Shown piece by piece: positions 14,026-22,401 of a stretch of 43,987 nt of DNA; the first letter of the stretch is position 1; the number at the start of each line of letters is the position of its first letter. The stretch is from a virus. The DNA lies in the IMG/VR virus record IMGVR_UViG_3300041411_000128, positions 1 to 43,987 of that record. One strand, given 5' to 3'. Below the pieces are notes generated by a model, which was not told the origin of the DNA, searched no databases, and saw only the letters and a program-made list of their open reading frames with translations. Position numbers and translations under genes: made by a program.

Positions 14026-15131
14026 TGCTGGGCAAATACATCACTCAAATCGGAATTGATCCTCAGTCCCATGACGGGCAACGTTTGATCGAGGAATGTA
14101 TTCTCTGTTTGTCCGGCGTGAACTCTGCTTTCGATTTCCAGCGCAATGTCAAAACCATCGACCTGACCCCTACGGGTATGAGCGGAAAAGACGTGCGACT
14201 CGGCCTCATGGAGAAAAGCTATCTCACGGTCAACGTGAAGTATGCGGCTTTGTTTCTCGCCCTTGTTCCAAATAATGCTGATGCGTACAACAAGCTCCAA
14301 GCGTATTTGAACGCGGAAGACATTGCGATATTCCGTAACTTCTTTTCGCGCCGCTCTGCCAAAGCAAACGTGAAGGCCTACGCGATTAGCCGTGGCCTGT
14401 GTGCCCGTGACGTTTCGATTCAGTCGATGCGCCGGGACAAGAAAGCCTTTGATGACCTGCTGGATAAAGCGACCCGTCACATTAAATCCCGTGTGCGGAA
14501 AAAGTTGAGTTTCGTGGTGAAGTCCGACAACGGATCGAACAACGATTTCAACGGCGACCTGACTTGCAAAGTCCTGCGCGCTTACCACTCGCTGATTCCG
14601 ACAAAGCAGCCAGAAGCCTACATCGTCAATTACCTGCGCCGCTCGGCGTCGAACGAAACGCTGAACATGGTCGAGAAACACACGACCGGCAAACGTGGCC
14701 GTATGGTCGCAGCGGGTAGCGATGGTTTCGGCGGCACGAAGTATGAAGTTATTTGTCGTTCGGAAAATCAGACTCACACTGGTGAAGAGGGTGAATCCGA
14801 ATACGACATGCTGATGGGTTCTCAAACCGAGGACTCTACGCCTAATATTGAATCGTCGATTTTGATGAGCCGCCTGATGGCAAAATTCAGTGGCCGCAAA
14901 TTGAAAACTCTCGAAATCTTGAGCGGCGCAATCGACGACAATTTTACGCGGTTCCTGAAGCGCAATAATAAACTTGGGCGTGGCACAGACCATACCGACT
15001 ACCAACGTCGTGTGCCGCACCAGACGTTCCTGAATACACTCGCTCAATACGTGGGCGTTTACCGGGAAGCGTTTATGCGCTTTGTTCAATACATCGGTGG
15101 TGTACTGACAGCACATAAGGAGTTGGCTTAA
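14025..15131 (+). CDS. Possible second sigma-like protein
   Basis: 368 residues. A stretch around residues 150-225 has the shape of sigma region 2: a helix with Arg/Lys (HIKSRVRKKLSFVVKS), DLTCKVLRAYHSL (178-190, like 'DL.Q...kA...f'), then PEAYIVNYLRRSASNETL ('f..Yl...irr...n') and Lys/Arg. The C-terminus has a helical segment (LKTLEILSGAID, then FTRFLKRNNKL) that could be a region-4-like part. The match is weaker than for the gene at 4992 and rests on pattern only. Neighbours: helicase and a possible winged-helix protein. Alternative: an unknown DNA-binding helical protein. Confidence 0.35.
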   Translation: MLGKYITQIGIDPQSHDGQRLIEECILCLSGVNSAFDFQRNVKTIDLTPTGMSGKDVRLGLMEKSYLTVNVKYAALFLALVPNNADAYNKLQAYLNAEDIAIFRNFFSRRSAKANVKAYAISRGLCARDVSIQSMRRDKKAFDDLLDKATRHIKSRVRKKLSFVVKSDNGSNNDFNGDLTCKVLRAYHSLIPTKQPEAYIVNYLRRSASNETLNMVEKHTTGKRGRMVAAGSDGFGGTKYEVICRSENQTHTGEEGESEYDMLMGSQTEDSTPNIESSILMSRLMAKFSGRKLKTLEILSGAIDDNFTRFLKRNNKLGRGTDHTDYQRRVPHQTFLNTLAQYVGVYREAFMRFVQYIGGVLTAHKELA

Positions 15132-15484
15132 TGGATGTTAAAGTCCACCTCAAGGACATGGAAGCAGATGCGCTGACCCTGTGGAAAGTGGATGCTCCGA
15201 TTACTTATAAGCGCTTGATCATGAAAGAGCTTTACAACTTGATCAAGCTGCAACCAAACCAAACAGACGTGCGCCTTTTTAATGATCTGAAGCGCACGTG
15301 CTACAACGTGACACGCGTCGAGTTTGACTGTGCATTGGCCTCGCTGAAATATTTCGATGTGATCGGGATTCATCCCGTACCACAAGCCGAGGGTGATGTA
15401 TTCCACGTCAATCGTAAGCGCCGTAGTGTCCCGCTATGGAGAAAATACTTAAAACAACTTGGGGCCGTCGCCGTGGCGTCGTAG
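15131..15484 (+). CDS. Unknown protein, possibly winged-helix-like
   Basis: 117 residues. Helices followed by TRVEFDCALASLKYFDVIGI, like the recognition helix and wing of a winged-helix domain, then a basic C-terminus (RKRRSVPLWRKYLKQL). ATG overlaps the upstream stop by one base; 10 bases separate it from the helicase gene, so it could be a helicase accessory or loader. This is weak inference. Confidence 0.5.
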   Translation: MDVKVHLKDMEADALTLWKVDAPITYKRLIMKELYNLIKLQPNQTDVRLFNDLKRTCYNVTRVEFDCALASLKYFDVIGIHPVPQAEGDVFHVNRKRRSVPLWRKYLKQLGAVAVAS

Positions 15485-15494
15485 TAGGTAAACT

Positions 15495-17009
15495 ATGCAG
15501 ATTCACAGTCAAACCGCTGAACTCCGGGCGTTGCTAACGGTAACGACCAAAAAGTTAAATGAAGAACAGCGAACACTGTGGCTCGGCAAACTCAACAAAG
15601 ATCATTTCCACACGCCGGTGATGCGACAAGCCTTCGAGCGAATCACATCACTGGCCCGGAAGCGTTTCCAAATTGTCAGCTGGAAAAGTCTGGTAGAAGA
15701 CCCAAGCCTTGACGAAGACATTCGCGATATCTTGGCAGAAACCAAGGAAAAACCTTGCGCCAAGAAATCGCAGATGCGGGAGACGTTCGAGACTCTTGAA
15801 GAGTTCCGAAAAATTCGAGTCATGCGAGACGTTGCGAATCTTATTTATGAATCGCTGGAAGGTACAGCAGTTGATGCCGACAACCTTCTAAACCACGTCC
15901 AGCAGAACATTACGAAAGCCACCGCCGCAAAACACCAAGACGTTTCTTTCCTGCGTTTTGGTAAAGATGCAAACAGTAGAGAAGTAACCGACCGGATTTG
16001 TCGTAACGAAACCATGCCCCGAATTAAAACGGGCATGACTGCATACGACGTAGCCAACGGCGGATTTCCGGATAGTGGTGTGGTGTTTCTGGCCGCTACA
16101 ACTTCCGGTGGTAAATCGACTGTAGCGATGAACATTGCGCTGCACATGTTTTTGAATGAGCGGCTTAGCGTTTTCCGTGTCTCCCTCGAAATGCAGGAGA
16201 TTCAAGAAACGCAGCGGATGTATTCCCACCTAACGGGTATTCCGCTCAAACGGTTCAAGCATGCAATCTTGACCGAGGACGACAAACGCAAAATTCGCAA
16301 GGTAGAAAAGAACCTCGCGAAGCACGGCGAAAAGCATGGTATCCACCAGACGATCCACTGCCCGAAAGGCGGTTTGTCCATGGCGGAAACTTTGCAACTT
16401 GCGAAGCCGTTCGGCTACAAAGTAATCGTGATCGACTACATCGGTTTGCTTAACGAAGACTCCGGCAAAGATCAGTGGAAATCGCTGATGGATGCTGCGC
16501 GGATCGCGAAGAATTACACGCAGGAAACCGGTGCCCTCGTTATCCTGCTCGCACAGTTGGATGATGAAAAAGAAAGCATGCGTTATTCGAAAGGTATGAA
16601 GGAACACGCGGACGTTGTTATCCAGTGGAACTACAGCCGACCAGAACAACGCGAAGTGCGTTTGATTCCAATGTTCGTATCGAAAGACCGGGACGGCGAA
16701 ACAAACTTCGGGTACGACCTCGAAGAGCGGTTCGACATTATGACCGTCTTTAACCCCGGCCAACAGAACGGCGGCACGGGTGGAGGAAACCTTGAGTTTG
16801 AAGAAGACGACAAACCGAAAAAGAAACTCGGAGACGGGAAAAAGAAACTCAAATCCAAGTCCAAAGACGACTCCGAAGAAAAGCCCAAAAAGCTCAAGAA
16901 GAAAGGAACCAAGTCTCTCAAAGAAGAACTCAACCCAAGCAAAAAGAAAAAACTTAAATCCGGAACCAAACTTGTCCGGTATGATGATGGGCCTGCCGCG
17001 CTCTCTTGA
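15495..17009 (+). CDS. DnaB/gp41-like replicative helicase
   Basis: 504 residues. The N-terminal ~150 residues match the DnaB N-terminal helical domain in style. The RecA-like motor shows Walker A ATTSGGKST (Lys207), the H1a/H2 region VFRVSLEMQ, and Walker B VIVIDYIGLL (Asp314), matching 'IVIDYLQLM' of DnaB, then GALVILLAQLD ('l.vp.i.lsQL') and HADVVIQW (motif H4 region, 'DaD.v'). It would unwind DNA at the replication fork as a hexamer. The C-terminal ~75 residues are Lys/Glu repeats (KPKKK, EEKPKKLKKKG) like the SSB-like protein. The last 29 bases overlap the next gene. Confidence 0.85.
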   Translation: MQIHSQTAELRALLTVTTKKLNEEQRTLWLGKLNKDHFHTPVMRQAFERITSLARKRFQIVSWKSLVEDPSLDEDIRDILAETKEKPCAKKSQMRETFETLEEFRKIRVMRDVANLIYESLEGTAVDADNLLNHVQQNITKATAAKHQDVSFLRFGKDANSREVTDRICRNETMPRIKTGMTAYDVANGGFPDSGVVFLAATTSGGKSTVAMNIALHMFLNERLSVFRVSLEMQEIQETQRMYSHLTGIPLKRFKHAILTEDDKRKIRKVEKNLAKHGEKHGIHQTIHCPKGGLSMAETLQLAKPFGYKVIVIDYIGLLNEDSGKDQWKSLMDAARIAKNYTQETGALVILLAQLDDEKESMRYSKGMKEHADVVIQWNYSRPEQREVRLIPMFVSKDRDGETNFGYDLEERFDIMTVFNPGQQNGGTGGGNLEFEEDDKPKKKLGDGKKKLKSKSKDDSEEKPKKLKKKGTKSLKEELNPSKKKKLKSGTKLVRYDDGPAALS

Positions 17010-17742
17010 TAAACTGACGCGCAGCGAACACATCGACATTGTTGCAGGCAATACCCGCGTGGGGCAGAACGACGCATTTCCAACGAAGCGCGTTTTCCAC
17101 GTCGAACATCGCCCGGTGCCTAACGGAGTTTTCCGTGCAGACCCGACCATCCCGCCATGGCGTTATGCAGACGCAATTGCCATGGACGTTCCCCAAGATT
17201 TTCCCCGCACCAAACACGAAAATATCCACTACTACGAAGACAAAGAATCTCCGCTCGCAATGAACGAGTTCGAGGTTCCCGATTCTGAATTAGTGGATTT
17301 CAACGCGGAAACTTCGCGGGAACTGGAACGCTACAAAAAACTCTTCTATAAAAACGCCGCGTCTCTTAGTGCTTTGCACGATGCGGCGGAATATGTTGAG
17401 GCCGCGTTAAGCACCGGCCTCGATATCGAACTCGACATGGACTTGGCGCTTCTACAGGCCTTTGTTCCACTGTCGCGTCTCGACGCTCTTTCAACTATGG
17501 TGCGCGCCACTTCTTTAACGAGTGCGCAGCAAGAATCTTATATCGAAAAAGTCACTGCATTCCTTGCTGAAAAAACTGTCCACGCGCTCGATAAGCACGA
17601 CGCGGGTGTGGCTGCACGCAAGGGATTTGAACAGGCTAAGGAACTTTATGCACGCGTACTCACAAAAGAGCAACAGACTTCGCAAAACCCCGCCGAACAT
17701 CCGTCAACGATGTGGGGCGTTAGAGGAACACGCCGACAATGA
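16981..17742 (+). CDS. Unknown protein upstream of terminase
   Basis: 253 residues from ATG 16981 (three ATG codons in a row). The longer frame from 16780 would mostly cover the helicase tail and is a shadow there. No domain recognised: an N-terminal Pro/Arg-rich part (FRADPTIPPWRYADAIAMDV) and two long helical parts (SRELERYKKLFYKN, SAQQESYIEKVTAFLAEK). Position just before the large terminase makes a small-terminase or packaging role possible, but no DNA-binding motif was seen. ATGA overlap with the terminase start. Confidence 0.5.
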   Translation: MMMGLPRSLDKLTRSEHIDIVAGNTRVGQNDAFPTKRVFHVEHRPVPNGVFRADPTIPPWRYADAIAMDVPQDFPRTKHENIHYYEDKESPLAMNEFEVPDSELVDFNAETSRELERYKKLFYKNAASLSALHDAAEYVEAALSTGLDIELDMDLALLQAFVPLSRLDALSTMVRATSLTSAQQESYIEKVTAFLAEKTVHALDKHDAGVAARKGFEQAKELYARVLTKEQQTSQNPAEHPSTMWGVRGTRRQ

Positions 17743-20639
17743 AAATGAAGAAGTCGAAAGGGGGCGTATTAGTCCCTGACAAACGCATTGTCGTCCAGCA
17801 GGAAAACCCGTTCGATTACCTTCTGAATTTGAAGGAACACGGACGGGTGCCCGCCCACGACGATATCGAACACATGGGCAAGTCCGCTGCATCCATGATC
17901 ACAAGTCTGGATGTGGATTCGGAAATCAATATTTCGAAAACCATTCGCGAATTGATGGATTCGAAAGTTGTAATCCCGAAGGACATGAAAATCGACGACG
18001 GGGATTTGCCTGTCGCCAAAAACTTTTACGAGTGGGTCACACAAGATCAATTCGGCACCATCGGTGATGAGCGTCCGTTCCTAGAACAGTTGATTTGGGG
18101 CCTGATCGGATTTAACGATGTGTGTTATTCGTGTTCGGATATGCAGTGGTTGTTGCATGACCACAAAGTTGACGACACGTATTCGAAGCTCGAACGGAAA
18201 GTCGCGATTCTGGAAGAGGGCGTGTGTCCTCATTGCCACCGTGGACGCTCCGAAGCAGTCACCGCAGGGCTGATGCCGTATTACAACGAACTGGCGATCA
18301 ACGCCGGGCAACGTTGTGTGATTGGATCGACGCCGGTTCTGTCACAGCATGGCTTGCTGCATATCGACGAAGTTTATCCGGATGCGCCAATCGGATTTAC
18401 CAAGTTCGAAACACCGATTCACAACGGCTCTAAATTCGAAACCACGTCGCATTATTTTGCTGCTGAGCCAGAAATGGTTTATTCGGTAAATACTGCACGT
18501 GGTTTCTGTGTTACTGGCACAAACGACCATCCGATCATGACCGAAAACGGTTTCGAGCGGATCGAGGATTTGGAGCCGGGAACGAAACTCGAAATGCACT
18601 ACGGCCAGCGATGTTTCGGCCAAGGTGTTTTGCCCAACGCCTACGCAGCGGGTTGCAATTTCTTCAATACGGTTCTTCCTCTGCAAGTTCGCACAGCACG
18701 CGAACAGGATGTAATCGGATTTCTGCAAGGCCTCTTCCGCGAAGCGCGGCGCGTACTTGTGGGCACCAGTGCCCTACGCGACGTTAGCGCACTTCTTCTG
18801 AATGCTGGTTATCCTCACTCGATTGACGGCCCAGCAATTCAACTCGAAACCACCACGTTCGAAAATCTGAAAAAAGATTCTTGGGCCGCTGGTACATTTA
18901 CCGATAGCATCACCGATGTAACAGAATTCGGTTCGATGCCAACCTACGACTTTACCCTTCCCGAAACCCACCAGTTCATCACGGCGGGTTTTCTGTCGCA
19001 CAACTCCGGCAAATCTCACACCGTGGGCACGTATCTAGCGCCCTACCACCTGCACCGATTGCTGAAGCTGCAAAAACCTGCGCAGTTCTACGGCCTGTCG
19101 CGTACCACGATGCTGCAAGGGACGTTTGCGGCCCTGACCTACACGCAGGCAAAGGATACTTTGTGGACGCCGTTCTATGGCGCTCTCATTGAGTCCAATT
19201 GGTTCAAGCAATACCACGGCATGCTCAAGCATTACGAAAACGTTTACGGCGAACGTCTGTTCAAACTCACAGATACGTTTGTCGATTACCGTGTTCGTGG
19301 TTTGCAGTATCACCCGATGGGGCCAGACAAGCGGGTAATGCGTGGACGGACACGCGTATTTTTCTCGATAGATGAAATCGCTTACTTCGATGCCGAAAAG
19401 GATTCGGGGAAAGTGAAAATCAACGCCTACGAAGTTTACGACGCATTGGCGAACAGTTTGCTTACCGTGCGCGGTGCAGCTGATGCGCTTATTAGTCGTG
19501 GCTTCGACGACGTGCTGTCTGCCTATGCAATGAACGTAAGTTCTCCGACTGCAAAAAACGATATGATCCACGTGCTGCTGGAACGTGCAAAAGAATCCCA
19601 ATCCATTTACGGGATTCACCGGCCAACGTGGGAAGTAAACCCGAACTTCAAACGTGATTCCAAAGTAATTATTGATGCGTACCGCAAAGATCCGGAATCT
19701 GCTGAAAAGAACTTCGGAGCCAACCCACCGTTGATTGCAAACCCGTTTCTCGCGAACCACAAGTTCATCATGGATTGCGAAGATCCGACAAAGAAAAACC
19801 CGATTCGTTTGGTTACTCGTTTTACGAATAGCAAACGTCTCGGCCAGTCGCAGATGTATGCGCAGATTCAGAAAATCAAGAAGAGCGGCAAGCCGTCTAT
19901 TCTGGCAATCGACGCCGGGGAAAAAGATAACAGCTTTTCCATGTGCGGCGGAACAATCGACGAAGACTTTAATTTATGTGTAGACCTAGTGTGCGAGATT
20001 ATTCCGCTGCCGGGCTATCGCATTAACTTCTCGAAGGTTTATTCGGAAGTCATACTGCCGATTATGCAGGCGCGAAACGTGAAAGTGTTGCTGGCTGACC
20101 GCTGGAACTCACGCACGTTTTTGAGTGATGCAGAACTCGACATGGGCGATCCGGAAGCGAGCGACGACACGCCGAGTTTTGTCGCAAAGCAATACAGTTT
20201 GAAATACGTGGACATGGTGGGCGTGCGGACGCGAATGGAACAGGGCCAGATTATTATGCCCAAGTCCGAAATCAAGGTGAATACTTTGATCGACGCACTC
20301 GATTCGAACTATCGTGATTTCTACCACGAAAAACCTGTAGCGCATTTGTTTAAACAGATGTTCACCATTCGCGACCAGCTTAAAGGCGTTGGTAAAGGCG
20401 ACGGGTATACCGATGATAACTGGCGCGCCATGGCCCTGCTGTTGTGGGGATTAATGGAAGAGGAATATGTCGGAATGCTTATGGCAGAACCGATGAATAT
20501 GACTCTCGCACGACCGAATGCTTTGGCTGCTTCGAAGCTCGGCGCTGGCGGTGGTGGATCGGTTGGTAATGGTGGCGGGGGCCTGACCACACAAAACGGC
20601 GCACCACTCATGATTATGAGTTCTGGTCGCGGTCGTTAA
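17739..20639 (+). CDS. terL: Terminase large subunit with intein in the P-loop
   Basis: 966 residues; 736 after removal of the intein (residues 193-422). It powers DNA translocation and cuts the concatemer. The spliced product restores the Walker A AGQR-SGKS, split exactly by the intein (Arg192 | Ser423). Walker B is FFSIDEIAYF (Asp545-Glu546). The nuclease domain begins at LAIDAGEKDNSF (Asp725) with VLLADRW and DDNWRAMALLLW further on. Two Cys pairs before the P-loop (CYSC, CPHC) form a likely zinc site. The C-terminus is Gly-rich, probably flexible. The gene ends at a terminator; portal follows two genes later, the usual order. Confidence 0.9.
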   Translation: MKMKKSKGGVLVPDKRIVVQQENPFDYLLNLKEHGRVPAHDDIEHMGKSAASMITSLDVDSEINISKTIRELMDSKVVIPKDMKIDDGDLPVAKNFYEWVTQDQFGTIGDERPFLEQLIWGLIGFNDVCYSCSDMQWLLHDHKVDDTYSKLERKVAILEEGVCPHCHRGRSEAVTAGLMPYYNELAINAGQRCVIGSTPVLSQHGLLHIDEVYPDAPIGFTKFETPIHNGSKFETTSHYFAAEPEMVYSVNTARGFCVTGTNDHPIMTENGFERIEDLEPGTKLEMHYGQRCFGQGVLPNAYAAGCNFFNTVLPLQVRTAREQDVIGFLQGLFREARRVLVGTSALRDVSALLLNAGYPHSIDGPAIQLETTTFENLKKDSWAAGTFTDSITDVTEFGSMPTYDFTLPETHQFITAGFLSHNSGKSHTVGTYLAPYHLHRLLKLQKPAQFYGLSRTTMLQGTFAALTYTQAKDTLWTPFYGALIESNWFKQYHGMLKHYENVYGERLFKLTDTFVDYRVRGLQYHPMGPDKRVMRGRTRVFFSIDEIAYFDAEKDSGKVKINAYEVYDALANSLLTVRGAADALISRGFDDVLSAYAMNVSSPTAKNDMIHVLLERAKESQSIYGIHRPTWEVNPNFKRDSKVIIDAYRKDPESAEKNFGANPPLIANPFLANHKFIMDCEDPTKKNPIRLVTRFTNSKRLGQSQMYAQIQKIKKSGKPSILAIDAGEKDNSFSMCGGTIDEDFNLCVDLVCEIIPLPGYRINFSKVYSEVILPIMQARNVKVLLADRWNSRTFLSDAELDMGDPEASDDTPSFVAKQYSLKYVDMVGVRTRMEQGQIIMPKSEIKVNTLIDALDSNYRDFYHEKPVAHLFKQMFTIRDQLKGVGKGDGYTDDNWRAMALLLWGLMEEEYVGMLMAEPMNMTLARPNALAASKLGAGGGGSVGNGGGGLTTQNGAPLMIMSSGRGR
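18315..19004 (+). mobile_element. Intein of TerL (230 residues) with a decayed homing-endonuclease-like middle
   Basis: Residues 193-422. Block A: CVIGSTPVLSQHGLLHIDEV (Cys1). Block B: TGTNDHPIMT (TxxH). Blocks F/G: MPTYDFTLPETHQFITAGFL then SHN with terminal Asn422, followed by Ser423 (+1). All splicing residues are present, so it should be active. Between blocks B and F the region FLQGLFREARRVLV...RDVSALLLNAGYPHSI resembles a LAGLIDADG motif and its follow-on helix, but the acidic residue is replaced (FREA for FDAD), and a second motif is not evident. The likely reading is a homing endonuclease in decay. Splicing is inferred, not shown. Confidence 0.85.
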
Positions 20640-20646
20640 AAAAAAA

Positions 20647-20683
20647 AGCGGCGCTCTATTTAGGGCGCTGTTCACTTCTTTTT
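20647..20683 (+). terminator. Terminator after the terminase
   Basis: AGCGGCGCTC - TATTTA - GGGCGCTGTT, a 10-bp stem with three G.T pairs, then CACTTCTTTTT. An A-run lies upstream, so it may work in both directions. It fills most of the 99-base gap before the 20739 gene. Confidence 0.75.
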
Positions 20684-20738
20684 GCTGGTGACGATATGAT
20701 TAAAACTCTGCATCCAAAGTTTTTCGAGGAATCCCCCA

Positions 20739-21755
20739 ATGTCGCTAATCCTGACCCAGTTCAAATGGTTTCAGTATGACGAAAAAGCGGCGGAACTGGT
20801 TTTCGATCAGGATCGCCACAACGAAGATTACGTGCTGGAACTTCACCCCGGAAATATTTACGGCGTAAAGAAACGTGCCCACGGTATTTTCGTCGTACAC
20901 AAAAACAGTCCTGAAATTCAGTTCTCTCTGAATGAACAGGAATACATGCGGATCGTTACGCATTCCAAAGGCTGGTCTGGAAAGATCAAGCGCGTGGAAG
21001 TCAAAGCGGGCGTCGGTGGTATGGATAAACCCGTAACCGAATTGCCCGATGGTTGGGTTCGGATGCAGGTTGATAGTTCCAACCTCAACACCGTTATCTA
21101 TGACAAAAAACGAAAAGTTCTGTACGTTGCATTCCACAACGGGGCTTCGTGGGCCTACGAGAATGTGACCAAGCGCGAATACGAAGAAATGGAAGCCGCT
21201 GAATCACGTGGCCGTTTCTTTATCTACCGAATTAAATACGTGAAGCCTCAATACAAACTGGGGAACAACTTCGATCAGCCGCCGTATGACGTGGAGAAAA
21301 CCAGCCCAAGCGTTATGCTGGAAAATCCGGCTGAGAAAAATAAACCGGTCGCTGAGAAATCTGTAAAGAAACCTAAAGCAGCAGCGAAAAAACCGGCTGC
21401 AAAACCGGGCGTTGTTCAGCTGAAAGTTCCACGTGGCGCACTCGATAACTGGATGGGTTCGGAGGAAGGTTCGTTCGAGGATCACCACGTCGATAACAAA
21501 CCACCGGCTACCCACGTTTACAACATCCTCAAGTCTGGCAAAATCAACAGTGAAGCAGATGTGTTTGCGCTGCTGAAATCGTTGAAAAACAATTCGTTGG
21601 TATCCTACGACAAGCGTTCGTTTAACACCGCCGCGAAATCGTTCCTGTCCATTGCCGACGAATATCCGTTCTCGGAAAAAGGTTTGAAGGATTACAAGCA
21701 CGACCGTGAACTGATCATGGATATGATCAAGAAATCCGCACTTCATTTTATGTAG
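20739..21755 (+). CDS. KTSC-domain protein
   Basis: 338 residues, ATG 20739 after 'cgaggaa'. Residues ~110-165 match the KTSC domain: SSNLNTVIYDKKRKVLYVAF, ...HNGASWAYENVTKREYEEME, ...AAESRGRFFIYRIK, corresponding to 'S.....igYd...L.v.F..G..Y.Y..Vp...y..l..A.S.G.yf...I'. KTSC often occurs in phage proteins and in lysyl-tRNA synthetase tails; its role is unknown. A Lys/Ala/Pro linker follows (~200-220), then a helical C-terminus. The N-terminal ~90 residues are beta-rich and unrecognised. It lies between terminase and portal. Confidence 0.7.
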   Translation: MSLILTQFKWFQYDEKAAELVFDQDRHNEDYVLELHPGNIYGVKKRAHGIFVVHKNSPEIQFSLNEQEYMRIVTHSKGWSGKIKRVEVKAGVGGMDKPVTELPDGWVRMQVDSSNLNTVIYDKKRKVLYVAFHNGASWAYENVTKREYEEMEAAESRGRFFIYRIKYVKPQYKLGNNFDQPPYDVEKTSPSVMLENPAEKNKPVAEKSVKKPKAAAKKPAAKPGVVQLKVPRGALDNWMGSEEGSFEDHHVDNKPPATHVYNILKSGKINSEADVFALLKSLKNNSLVSYDKRSFNTAAKSFLSIADEYPFSEKGLKDYKHDRELIMDMIKKSALHFM

Positions 21756-21762
21756 GAAGAAA

Positions 21763-22401
21763 ATGCCAATCCTAGCCGATGCACTGGTCGAACCGATCAA
21801 AGAAGACGAAGGTCGTTATTTGCAGATGATTGCAGACGGCGACCTTCAGGAAAATGGCCCGTTTGTTTATGAGGGGATCGGGTACAAACTTTATGTGGGC
21901 ACAGACCGTTATATTGCGGGCCTGTCCGGCTGTCGTTTGGTTGTCCTGTTCAAAGGCGATGATTGCGTTTATTCCTGCTATTACAAACTGGCGGAAAATC
22001 AATACTTCGGAAATCGTGTGGTGCAGGTTGAGGTTCGACAGTCTCCAAAGTTGTCGGGCCTTGCACGTCACGTGATGCGCCATTACTTCCTGCGTCATTA
22101 CGATTCAATCCGTACCGATCTTTCCAGCACGCCACAAGGCCGCAGCATGTGGCAGCAGTTCTACATTGATCACCGGAAAGAAAAAGAACTGTTCTTTTAT
22201 CGGGGGCTGGTAAACATCGACCTTCGGAAATCGGATGGCTCGAATAATCAGGATGCTTCCTGTCCAGAGTGGGTGATTGACCTGCGCCCAATGCGCAACG
22301 CATGCACCGTACTGCGTGAAGGGATGTGGCACGATAATAAGCAGGATAACGTCGTTGTTATCTACGCATCCAATAAACCTCTATGGACAAAAGAAAAATG
22401 A
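21763..22401 (+). CDS. Unknown protein, GNAT-like features
   Basis: 212 residues. A beta-rich N-terminus, then strand VVQVEVRQSPKLSGLARHVM, which has a distant likeness to the GNAT motif A strand plus helix, then SIRTDLSSTPQGRSMWQQFY ('S..TD...T..G..mW'). No clear acetyl-CoA loop (RGxG) is seen, so the GNAT reading is weak. The end overlaps the portal start. It lies between terminase and portal, where small accessory genes are common. Confidence 0.5.
   Translation: MPILADALVEPIKEDEGRYLQMIADGDLQENGPFVYEGIGYKLYVGTDRYIAGLSGCRLVVLFKGDDCVYSCYYKLAENQYFGNRVVQVEVRQSPKLSGLARHVMRHYFLRHYDSIRTDLSSTPQGRSMWQQFYIDHRKEKELFFYRGLVNIDLRKSDGSNNQDASCPEWVIDLRPMRNACTVLREGMWHDNKQDNVVVIYASNKPLWTKEK

Noticed and set aside
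13899-15116. 405-codon - strand frame opposite the 14025 gene
   Set aside because: Same shadow effect; the + strand gene has tight start-stop coupling to both neighbours and no - strand gene is supported anywhere in the window.
16780-16980. Upstream extension of the 16981 gene
   Set aside because: It would overlap the helicase Lys-rich tail over 200 bases and its translation there is a frame-shifted copy of that low-complexity DNA.
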